Part shown: positions 1-5,451 of the stretch, one piece after another
How the letters are laid out: each line of letters opens with the position of its first letter
Numbering within the stretch: position 1 is the first letter of the stretch
From: Eubacteriales bacterium
GTDB taxonomy: Bacteria > Bacillota_A > Clostridia > Christensenellales > Aristaeellaceae
Direction: 5' to 3'
DNA length: 8,948 bases
NCBI GenBank assembly: GCA_029974035.1
Contig: JARKQG010000029.1
Coordinates: 1-8,948 of the forward strand
Position numbers and translations under genes: made by a program
The notes under the pieces: model-generated
Told to the model about the DNA's origin: nothing
Database searches by the model: none
What the model saw: the letters and a program-made list of their open reading frames with translations, nothing else

Positions 1-29
1 TTGGCGTTCTTGTAGCTGAAAAAGGACAT
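1..29 (-). CDS. N-terminal fragment of an unidentified minus-strand protein
   Basis: The reverse strand reads an ATG at 29-27 followed by an open frame to the window edge, giving MSFFSYKNA. A very good Shine-Dalgarno sequence (AAGGAGGAG on the minus strand, 43-35) lies 5 nt before the ATG, which is the main reason for calling it. Only nine full codons are visible, so I do not recognise the product and assign no function. It is divergent from the sugar transferase at 169. No convincing minus-strand promoter is visible in the intervening DNA; the best -10-like string is TAGGAT, with no good partner. Confidence 0.6.
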
Positions 30-133
30 CGCTACTCCTCCTTCTGATCTGGGCGGGGCGGGGGCGCCGCCGCCCGGTTCGCGGTTTCGTCCGCGCTGTA
101 TCCTATGGCGGCGCGCGAAAATGCGTTCGCACC

Positions 134-162
134 TTGTCATAAGGCGGCGCCGGTGCTATACT
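134..162 (+). promoter_or_regulatory. SigA-type promoter for the sugar transferase unit
   Basis: The -35 box TTGTCA (134-139) and the -10 box TATACT (157-162) are separated by 17 bp. A TGC immediately before the -10 box (154-156) makes it an extended -10 promoter. Transcription should start about 7 nt after the -10 box, at about 168-170, which coincides with the ATG at 169. The mRNA would then be leaderless or nearly so. Confidence 0.7.
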
Positions 163-168
163 ATCGCC

Positions 169-759
169 ATGTACAAACGATTCGGTAAGCGGGCGCTGGA
201 CATCGCGCTTTCGCTGGCGGCCATCGCCGTCAGCGCCCTGCCCGGGGCGCTGATTGCGCTTTGGATCAAGCTGGATTCAAAGGGGCCGGTGTTCTTTCGT
301 CAGAAGCGCGTCGGGCGGGGGAAGACCCACTTCATGATCCTGAAGTTCAGGACCATGCGCGTTGACGCACCCAGGGACGTGCCCACCCACCTCCTGGGCG
401 ACCCCTACGCCTTCATCACGAGAAGCGGCCGCTTTCTGCGGAGGACGTCGCTGGACGAACTGCCCCAGCTGGTCAACATTCTGCGGGGCGAGATGAGCTT
501 TGTCGGCCCCCGGCCCGCGCTGTGGAACCAGTACGACCTGATCGCGCGGCGGGATGAGCAGGGCGCGGGCGGCGTGCGCCCGGGGCTCACCGGCTGGGCG
601 CAGGTCAACGGGCGGGACGAGCTGCCCATCGACATGAAGGCGCGCCTTGACGGCGAATACGTGCGGCGCATGAGCCTTGCCATGGACGCGGTGTGCGTCG
701 TGCGCACGCTGCGCGACGCGCTTCGCGGCCGGGGCGTGGTGGAAGGCAGGCGCGCTTAA
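169..759 (+). CDS. Undecaprenyl-phosphate sugar-1-phosphate transferase (WcaJ/PglC-type)
   Basis: This 196-residue protein belongs to the monotopic bacterial sugar transferase family, which moves a sugar phosphate from a UDP-sugar to undecaprenyl phosphate at the inner face of the membrane, the first step of exopolysaccharide, capsule or glycoprotein glycan synthesis. A hydrophobic N-terminal segment (about residues 10-33) is followed by family motifs: KLDSKGPVFFRQKRVG (34-49), KFRTM (59-63), TSLDELPQL (93-101), GEMSFVGPRP (107-116) and RPGLTGWAQVNGR (137-149). The start at 169 (MYKRFGKRALD) matches the usual family N-terminus; the in-frame ATG at 121 would put the promoter inside the gene. 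There is no Shine-Dalgarno sequence before 169, consistent with a leaderless message. The sugar specificity cannot be read from sequence. The galactokinase-type gene 55 nt downstream may be co-transcribed and hints at a galactose or related sugar, but this is inference. Confidence 0.9.
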   Translation: MYKRFGKRALDIALSLAAIAVSALPGALIALWIKLDSKGPVFFRQKRVGRGKTHFMILKFRTMRVDAPRDVPTHLLGDPYAFITRSGRFLRRTSLDELPQLVNILRGEMSFVGPRPALWNQYDLIARRDEQGAGGVRPGLTGWAQVNGRDELPIDMKARLDGEYVRRMSLAMDAVCVVRTLRDALRGRGVVEGRRA

Positions 760-814
760 CCGGCGGGGCGCGCGATCGGGCGCGCCATCCTATGGAAGGC
801 GAGGACGGATTTCC

Positions 815-2089
815 ATGAATACGACCCAGATGATCGGTTACCTGTCCACCCCGGCGGCGCTTGAAGCGCTGACGGCGATTTACCCGGGCGACGCGCCCCG
901 CCAGGCGGCGCGCTACCGCGCGCTGGCCGAAACCCACCGGGCGCGCTTCGGCGAGGCCGAGGGGCTTCTTTTTGCCTCGGCGCCGGGCCGCACGGAGATT
1001 GCCGGCAACCACACCGACCACAACCACGGCCGGGTGCTGGCCGCCGCCGTCAACCTGGACACCCTGGCCGCCGCGTCAAAGCGCCCGGACACGCGGGTCA
1101 CGCTGCATTCCGAGGGCTATGAAGCGCCTTTCATTGTGGATCTGAAGGACCTTGATCCCGTCCCCGCCGAGCGGGAGACCACCCATTCCCTGATCCGCGG
1201 CGTGGCGGCGCGCATGGCGGCGCTGGGGCATCCGGTGGGCGGCATGGACGCTGTGGTGACCTCCAGCGTCTTCAAGGGCAGCGGGCTTTCGTCGTCGGCG
1301 GCCTTCGAGGTGATGCTGGTGGCGCTCTTTGACGCCCTCTACGGCGACGGCGGCCTCTCCGCCGAAGCCCGTGCGCTGATCGCCAAGTACGCCGAAAACC
1401 ACTACTTCGGAAAGCCCAGCGGGCTGCTGGACCAAATGGCCTCCTCCGTGGGCGGCCTGGTGACGATGGACTTCAAGGACCCCGACGCGGTCATCGAGGC
1501 CATTTCCTACGATTTTTCCGCGAAGGGCTACGCCATGGCGGTGGTGTCCGCCGGCGGCGAGCACGGCAACCTCACCAGCCAGTACGCGGCCATTCCCGCG
1601 GAGATGAAGCAGGTGGCAAAGCTCCTGGGTGCGGAGGTGCTGCGGGACATCCCCGCCGAACGGTTTGAGGCGGCCATCCCCTCCCTCAAGGGCCGCGTCA
1701 GCGACCGCGCGATTCTGCGCGCGATGCACTTTTACGACGAGGACGGGCGCATCCCGCGCCTCGTGGACGCGCTGAAGCGCGACGACCTCAAGGCCTTCTT
1801 TGAGGGCATCATCGCCTCCGGCGAGAGCAGCTGGAAGCTTCTGCAGAACCTCTCCGTGCCGGGCAGCGACAATCAGGAGATGGCGCTGGCGCTGGAGCTT
1901 TCCCGGCGGATGCTCTCCGGGCGCGGCGCGTGGCGCATCCACGGCGGCGGGTTCGCGGGCACCATCCTGGCCTTCGTGCCGCTGGAGAGGATGGACGAAT
2001 ACGCGCTGCGGATGAACGCGGTGTTCGGCGCGGGCGCGGTGACGCGCCTCTCCGTGCGCCCGGTTGGCCCGGCCGTCATCGGAAAATAA
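815..2089 (+). CDS. galK: Galactokinase-family GHMP kinase
   Basis: This 424-residue protein is a GHMP-superfamily sugar kinase, closest in motifs to galactokinase, which phosphorylates galactose at C1 with ATP (Leloir pathway, cytoplasm). Visible motifs are the galactokinase signature variant GRTEIAGNHTDHNHG (58-72), the phosphate-binding loop GSGLSSSAA (155-163), the GLLDQM segment with the likely catalytic Asp206, and the C-terminal GGGFAGT motif (377-383). The usual GEHTDYN is GNHTDHN here, so the first sugar-contacting Glu is Asn; I recall related clostridial and spirochaete proteins with this variant, so galactose specificity is likely but not certain. The ATG at 815 has GAGGA at 801-805 and begins just before the conserved region; the longer upstream reading is arginine-rich and overlaps the transferase, so I rejected it. 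A 7-bp GC hairpin (767-773/780-786) lies in the gap before it, without a T tract. Confidence 0.85.
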   Translation: MNTTQMIGYLSTPAALEALTAIYPGDAPRQAARYRALAETHRARFGEAEGLLFASAPGRTEIAGNHTDHNHGRVLAAAVNLDTLAAASKRPDTRVTLHSEGYEAPFIVDLKDLDPVPAERETTHSLIRGVAARMAALGHPVGGMDAVVTSSVFKGSGLSSSAAFEVMLVALFDALYGDGGLSAEARALIAKYAENHYFGKPSGLLDQMASSVGGLVTMDFKDPDAVIEAISYDFSAKGYAMAVVSAGGEHGNLTSQYAAIPAEMKQVAKLLGAEVLRDIPAERFEAAIPSLKGRVSDRAILRAMHFYDEDGRIPRLVDALKRDDLKAFFEGIIASGESSWKLLQNLSVPGSDNQEMALALELSRRMLSGRGAWRIHGGGFAGTILAFVPLERMDEYALRMNAVFGAGAVTRLSVRPVGPAVIGK

Positions 2090-2100
2090 CGCGGGAAGGG

Positions 2101-2129
2101 TTGACAACGCAATATCTCCGGTTTATGAT
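2101..2129 (+). promoter_or_regulatory. Promoter of the FMN-riboswitch/ribU operon
   Basis: A perfect -35 box TTGACA (2101-2106) is followed by a 17-bp spacer and TATGAT (2124-2129), one mismatch from the consensus. The predicted start at about 2136 lies some 15 nt ahead of the riboswitch aptamer. It begins 11 nt after the galactokinase stop codon, and no terminator is visible between the two, so read-through from upstream is also possible. Confidence 0.85.
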
Positions 2130-2149
2130 AGGTGCCACAACAGCATAAG

Positions 2150-2276
2150 CGTCTTCAGGGCGGGGTGCGAAGCCCCACCGGCGGTATAGCCCGCGAGCCG
2201 AAAGGCCGATTCGGTGTAACTCCGAAGCCGACAGTAAGGTGGTCAAGGTTGACCATCGAGTCTGGATGGAAGAAGA
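2150..2276 (+). ncRNA. FMN riboswitch (RFN element) aptamer
   Basis: The segment carries the conserved RFN blocks in order: TTCAGGGCGGGGTG (2155-2168), ACCGGCGGTATAGCCCGCGA, ATTCGGTG, GCCGACAGTA and GTCTGGATGG (2260-2269). The variable P6 arm is visible as GGTCAA/TTGACC (2241-2254). The closing P1 helix pairs TCTTC (2152-2156) with GAAGA (about 2269-2273). In this class, FMN binding stabilises P1 and switches off riboflavin synthesis or uptake genes. The next gene is a riboflavin transporter, which fits. Confidence 0.96.
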
Positions 2277-2348
2277 TTTATTCTCCCACGCGCCGAAAAG
2301 GCCCCTGCGAACGGTTGTGCAGGGGTTTTATCGTGAGAGGAGAATAAA
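2277..2348 (+). promoter_or_regulatory. Shine-Dalgarno-sequestering helix of the FMN expression platform
   Basis: TTTATTCTCC (2277-2286) is perfectly complementary to GGAGAATAAA (2339-2348), which contains the ribU ribosome binding site (AGGAG at 2338-2342). The ten-base-pair helix would enclose the terminator hairpin and hide the site. The 5' arm directly follows the 3' strand of P1. The P1 strand GGAAGAA (2268-2274) can itself pair with TTCTCC (2281-2286), with one bulged A. FMN-stabilised P1 should therefore free the arm to mask the ribosome site, and unliganded RNA should do the reverse. The pairing is seen in the sequence; the switching is inference. Confidence 0.6.
2302..2329 (+). terminator. 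Intrinsic terminator in the FMN riboswitch leader
   Basis: CCCCTGC (2302-2308) and GCAGGGG (2319-2325) form a perfect 7-bp stem with a 10-nt loop, followed by TTTTA. Four A residues on the upstream side (2296-2299) could extend the stem. Its position between aptamer and start codon is that of a transcription-attenuating expression platform. I cannot define a clear antiterminator; CAGGG (2156-2160) in the 5' side of the aptamer could pair with CCCTG (2303-2307), but that is only five pairs. Confidence 0.85.
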
Positions 2349-2349
2349 A

Positions 2350-2928
2350 ATGGCAGGCAATGCAAAAAAGATCTCGCGCATCGGCGTACTGAGCGCGGCG
2401 GCGGCCATCCTGTTCCTGATCCCCGGCATCCCGATCTTTCCGCCGATCTACAAGCTGGATTTCTCGACGCTTCCGGCGCTTCTGGGCGGGTTTTCCATGG
2501 GGCCTGTGGCGGGCGTGATCATCGTGTTCATCAAGGACGTCGTGGGCTGCTTCAATTCGGACAGCGGCATGGTGGGCGAACTGGCGGACTTTGTGGTGTC
2601 CTCGGCGCTGGTGGTGACGGCCTCCCTGTGGTACCGCAAAGACCGCACCCTGCGGGGCGCGCTGGCGGGCATGGGCACGGGCATCCTGCTGATGACGGCG
2701 GTGGGCGCGCTGGCCAACTACTACCTGCTGATCCCGTTTTACGTGAACGTGATGGGCGTGCCGGAGGCGGCGATCATCGGCATGATGCAGGCGATCATCC
2801 CGGCCATCGACAGCCTGGGCAAGCTGATCGCGCTGGCGACGGTGCCGTTCAATATCATCAAGGGCCTGGTGCTTTGCGGCGTGACGGCGCTTTTGTACAA
2901 GCGGATTTCGCCGCTTCTGCACGGGTAA
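2350..2928 (+). CDS. ribU: Riboflavin ECF transporter, substrate-binding S component
   Basis: This 192-residue, very hydrophobic protein is the S component of an energy-coupling factor transporter, which binds riboflavin in the membrane and works with a shared EcfA/A'/T module encoded elsewhere. About five or six membrane segments are visible, at roughly residues 9-30, 42-66, 80-94, 103-134, 140-168 and 170-184. Family features are the KLDFSTLPALLGGFSMGPVAG stretch beginning at 35, VGELADF (75-81) and ANYYLLIPFY (122-131). The ATG at 2350 has AGGAG at 2338-2342 with 7-nt spacing; in-frame codons further upstream run through the riboswitch and are not real. The FMN riboswitch directly ahead fixes the substrate as a flavin with high confidence. 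The tsaE start follows after only 12 nt. Confidence 0.95.
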   Translation: MAGNAKKISRIGVLSAAAAILFLIPGIPIFPPIYKLDFSTLPALLGGFSMGPVAGVIIVFIKDVVGCFNSDSGMVGELADFVVSSALVVTASLWYRKDRTLRGALAGMGTGILLMTAVGALANYYLLIPFYVNVMGVPEAAIIGMMQAIIPAIDSLGKLIALATVPFNIIKGLVLCGVTALLYKRISPLLHG

Positions 2929-2940
2929 CGTGGAGGGGAA

Positions 2941-3399
2941 ATGTACCGGACGCATTCGCAGGCGGGCACCGAGGCCTTCGGCGCGGCGCTGGGCGCGCGG
3001 CTTTTGCCCGGCGACAGCCTTCTGATCTCGGGCGATCTGGGCGCCGGAAAGAGCGTGCTGGCGCGGGGCGCCGCCCGGGCGCTGGGGGTGGCGGGGCCGA
3101 TGCCCAGCCCCACCTTTACGCTGATGCAGCCCTACGGACGGGTGGTTCACTTTGACCTCTACCGTCTCTCGGACGAGGACGAATTCTACGCGGCGGGGCT
3201 GGACGAATTTACCGGCGGCGGCTATATCGCGCTGATCGAGTGGCCCTTTCCCGGAATGGACATCGCACCCCGGGTGGAAATTGCCATGGAGCGGGGCGGG
3301 GCGGAGGACGAGCGCGTCATCCGCCTCGCCGCCTTCGGCATGGCCGGCCGCGAGGCGGAAATATGCAGCGCGCTTCGCGCGTGGGAGGAACCGGCGTGA
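2941..3399 (+). CDS. tsaE: tRNA t6A37 biosynthesis ATPase TsaE
   Basis: This 152-residue P-loop protein (formerly YjeE) is the ATPase that works with TsaB and TsaD to add threonylcarbamoyl to adenosine 37 of ANN-decoding tRNAs. Visible motifs are Walker A GDLGAGKS (31-38), SPTFTL (56-61), HFDLYRL (70-76) and LIEWPF (98-103). Walker A ends in Ser rather than the more common Thr, which should be compatible with nucleotide binding. Length is typical for the family. The ATG at 2941 follows GGAGGGG (2932-2938) closely. It lies 12 nt after ribU with no promoter or terminator visible between them, so it appears to share the FMN-controlled transcript. Its stop overlaps the tsaB GTG start. Confidence 0.95.
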   Translation: MYRTHSQAGTEAFGAALGARLLPGDSLLISGDLGAGKSVLARGAARALGVAGPMPSPTFTLMQPYGRVVHFDLYRLSDEDEFYAAGLDEFTGGGYIALIEWPFPGMDIAPRVEIAMERGGAEDERVIRLAAFGMAGREAEICSALRAWEEPA

Positions 3400-4103
3400 C
3401 AATTCTCGGCATTGACACCTCCGGGCCGGTGGCCGGCGTCGCCCTGTGGCGAAGCGGCGCGCTTTGCTACGCCGCCGTTTCGGACGCGGGGCGTACCCAC
3501 TCCGAAACGCTGATGCCCATGGTGGACCAGGCGCTCCGCGCTGCCGGGCTTTCCATCGAGGATGTGGAGATGGTATCCTGCGTGGCGGGGCCCGGCTCCT
3601 TCACCGGCGTGCGCATTGGCGTGTGCGCGGCCAAGGGCATCGCCATGGCGCGGGGCATTCCCTGCGCCCGGGTGGACGCCCTCGCGGCGCTGGCCGCCGG
3701 CGATTTTGGCTTTGACGGCGAGATCTGCCCGATTCTGGACGCCCGGCGCGGGCAGGTGTACTGCGCGCGCTTCCGCTTTTCTGCGGGCGCGCTGCCCGAA
3801 CGCCGGATGGAGGATGCGGCGCTGCCGCTGGCGGATTATCTCGCGCTTCTGCCCAAGGAGGGGCGCTGCCTTTTCACCGGCGACGGGCTTTCCGCCCACG
3901 GGGCGGAAATCGCCCGGGCGATGGGGCCGCGGGCGGTGCTGCAAAAGCCGCATCTTTCGCTTTTGCGGGCGGAGGCGGCCTGCTATCTGGCGCAGAACGA
4001 TCCCGCCCTTCGCGTATCCGGCGCGGCGCTCACCCCCATCTACCTTCGAAAACCCCAGGCGGAGCGCGAGCGCGCCGAGAAGCGGGGGAGGGCGCATGAT
4101 TGA
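3396..4103 (+). CDS. tsaB: tRNA t6A37 threonylcarbamoyl-complex dimerisation subunit TsaB
   Basis: This 235-residue actin-fold protein is the non-catalytic partner that binds TsaD and, with TsaE, supports t6A formation on tRNA. It begins with the family start ILGIDTS (3-9), has GPGSFTGVRIG (65-75) and ends with the hallmark PIYLRKPQAE (214-223). The start is a GTG at 3396 overlapping the tsaE TGA (3397-3399), with GGGAGGAA at 3383-3390; the longer in-frame reading from 3240 lies inside tsaE and looks nothing like the family. The C-terminal tail is rich in Arg and Glu. The 3' end overlaps the rimI start by 8 nt, pointing to translational coupling. The catalytic partner tsaD is not in the window and must lie elsewhere. 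Confidence 0.95.
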   Translation: MTILGIDTSGPVAGVALWRSGALCYAAVSDAGRTHSETLMPMVDQALRAAGLSIEDVEMVSCVAGPGSFTGVRIGVCAAKGIAMARGIPCARVDALAALAAGDFGFDGEICPILDARRGQVYCARFRFSAGALPERRMEDAALPLADYLALLPKEGRCLFTGDGLSAHGAEIARAMGPRAVLQKPHLSLLRAEAACYLAQNDPALRVSGAALTPIYLRKPQAERERAEKRGRAHD

Positions 4104-4581
4104 AATCGGCCTGATGACCCTTCGGGATGTGGACGCCGTGGCCGAGATCGATCGGGAGAGCTTCGCGGTGCCCTGGTCCCGGGACGCCTTTGTCCGCGAG
4201 GTCACCGAAAACCGGTGCGCGCGGTACCTGGTGGCGCGGGAGGACGGCGCGGCGGTGGCCTACGGCGGCATGTGGCTGGTTATGGACGAGGGGCATGTGA
4301 CCAACATCGCGGTAAAGCGGTCGGCGCGGGGCCGGGGCGTCGGCGAGGCGCTCGCCCGGACGCTGATGCAGCTGGCCGCCGATACCGGCATCCGCTACAT
4401 GACGCTGGAGTGCCGAAGGAGCAACCTTGCGGCTCAGTCGCTGTACAGGAAGCTGGGCTTTCAGGAGGTGGGCCTGCGCAAGCGCTACTACGCCGACAAC
4501 GGCGAGGACGCGCTGGTAATGGTCTGCGAGCACCTGCCCGAGGCGCATCCGGAGGACGATCCGCACATCCTGAGCGAATAA
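4096..4581 (+). CDS. rimI: Ribosomal protein bS18 alanine N-acetyltransferase RimI
   Basis: This 161-residue GNAT protein uses acetyl-CoA to acetylate the N-terminal alanine of ribosomal protein S18; some homologues have wider N-terminal or lysine substrates. Motifs are PWS (26-28), HVTNIAV (67-73), the acetyl-CoA loop RGRGVG (78-83), the likely catalytic Glu105 in TLECRRSN, SLYRKLGF (115-122), YY at 131-132 and EDALVM (137-142), all typical of RimI. The last 15 or so residues form a short acidic extension. The ATG at 4096 sits within the tsaB end, preceded by GGGGGAGGG (4084-4092). It is the last gene of the operon, and its stop codon lies inside the left arm of the terminator. Confidence 0.93.
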   Translation: MIEIGLMTLRDVDAVAEIDRESFAVPWSRDAFVREVTENRCARYLVAREDGAAVAYGGMWLVMDEGHVTNIAVKRSARGRGVGEALARTLMQLAADTGIRYMTLECRRSNLAAQSLYRKLGFQEVGLRKRYYADNGEDALVMVCEHLPEAHPEDDPHILSE

Positions 4582-4627
4582 ATCGGCGGGGCGCGCTCCG
4601 CGCTTCCGAATTATTCGCTTTTCTTTT
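4574..4627 (+). terminator. Strong intrinsic terminator after rimI
   Basis: GCGAATAAATCGG (4574-4586) and CCGAATTATTCGC (4606-4618) pair over 13 positions with one mismatch. Inside, GGGCGCG (4589-4595) pairs with CGCGCTT (4599-4605), with two G-U pairs, around a CTC loop; two bases (4587-4588) bulge out. The hairpin is followed by TTTTCTTTTG. The left arm includes the rimI stop codon. The T-rich tail overlaps the -35 region of the next promoter. Confidence 0.85.
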
Positions 4628-4647
4628 GCGCCGGGATGCGCTATAAT
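4619..4647 (+). promoter_or_regulatory. Promoter of the hydrolase-murF-ddl unit
   Basis: A consensus -10 box TATAAT (4642-4647) has a weak -35-like TTTTCT (4619-4624) 17 bp upstream. The predicted start at about 4654 leaves a leader of only about 12 nt, which carries GGGGTG (4655-4660) as ribosome binding site for the ATG at 4666. The -35 region is also the T tract of the upstream terminator. Confidence 0.6.
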
Positions 4648-4665
4648 CTTTTCCGGGGTGAACCG

Positions 4666-5451
4666 ATGATTTTTGACTACGGCGGTCAGTCCTTGTATTA
4701 CGAGCGGCAGGGAGCGGGGAAGCCGCTCCTCGTTTTGCACGGCTGGGGCGGCCGGATCGAGAGCTGGCTGCCGCTGATCCGGGATTTTTCCCCGCGGCGC
4801 GAAGTCGTGGCGCTGGATTTTCCGGGGGCGGGGCGCTCGCCGGAGCCGCGCGAGCCCTGGTCCGTCACCGAGTATATGGAACTTACCGCCGCCTTTTTGC
4901 GCCAATTGAACATGGCGGGCGTGGACATCGTGGCCCATTCCTTCGGCGCGCGGGTGGCGATCCTTCTGGCCGCCACCCACCCGGAGTTGGCCGGGAAGCT
5001 GGTGCTGACCGGCGCGGCGGGGCTGATGGCCGGACCCACAGCCGGGAAAAAGGCGCGCGCCGCCCTCTACCGGGCGCTGAAGGGTGCGGCGGGGTCTACG
5101 CCGGTCCGGGCGGTTCTGGGAAAGGCGCGGACGGAGGCGCTGCGCGAGGCGCTGGTTCAGCATTTTGGCTCCGGCGACTACCGCGCGCTGTCGCCCGGCA
5201 TGCGCCAGACCTTCAACCGGGTGATCCGCCAGGACCTTCGGCCCTGCCTTCCGAAGATTCAGGCCCCGACCCTGATCGTCTGGGGCGCGCAGGACGACCA
5301 GACGCCGCTGTGGATGGGGCAGGTCATGGAGAAGGAAATACCGGACGCGGGCCTCGTCGTGTTCGAGGACGCGGGGCATTTCGCGTATCTGGACCGCTAT
5401 GCGGACTTCCGCACGATTGTTAGCAAGTTCTTGGAGGAGTCAAACGCTTGA
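4666..5451 (+). CDS. Alpha/beta-hydrolase fold protein
   Basis: This 261-residue protein has the alpha/beta hydrolase fold. The oxyanion motif HGWGG is at 25-29, and the nucleophile elbow is VAHSFGAR, with Ser92 as nucleophile and an Ala in place of the usual first Gly of GxSxG. The acid is probably Asp210 or Asp211 in WGAQDDQTP, and the base His238 in DAGHFAY. The substrate cannot be deduced; esterase, lipase or amidase activity are all possible. The ATG at 4666 is chosen over 4636 because the -10 box lies inside the first codons of the longer reading and GGGGTG precedes 4666. Its stop overlaps the TTG start of the murF-like gene, so the two are translationally coupled and a cell-envelope role is plausible, though not shown. 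Confidence 0.88.
   Translation: MIFDYGGQSLYYERQGAGKPLLVLHGWGGRIESWLPLIRDFSPRREVVALDFPGAGRSPEPREPWSVTEYMELTAAFLRQLNMAGVDIVAHSFGARVAILLAATHPELAGKLVLTGAAGLMAGPTAGKKARAALYRALKGAAGSTPVRAVLGKARTEALREALVQHFGSGDYRALSPGMRQTFNRVIRQDLRPCLPKIQAPTLIVWGAQDDQTPLWMGQVMEKEIPDAGLVVFEDAGHFAYLDRYADFRTIVSKFLEESNA

Noticed and set aside
121..168. Upstream in-frame ATG at 121 for the sugar transferase
   Set aside because: The added 16 residues are Arg-rich and unlike the family, there is no ribosome site, and the promoter -35 and -10 boxes lie within them.
1076..2107. Minus-strand open frame of 343 codons opposite the galactokinase (and similar frames at 2278-3402, 4030-5379 and 7497-8528)
   Set aside because: All have low-complexity His/Arg/Gly-rich translations and no credible ribosome site; they are by-products of GC-rich coding on the other strand.
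2239..2349. In-frame extension of ribU into the riboswitch
   Set aside because: It would be translated from aptamer and terminator sequence; the ATG at 2350 has a good ribosome site and matches the family.
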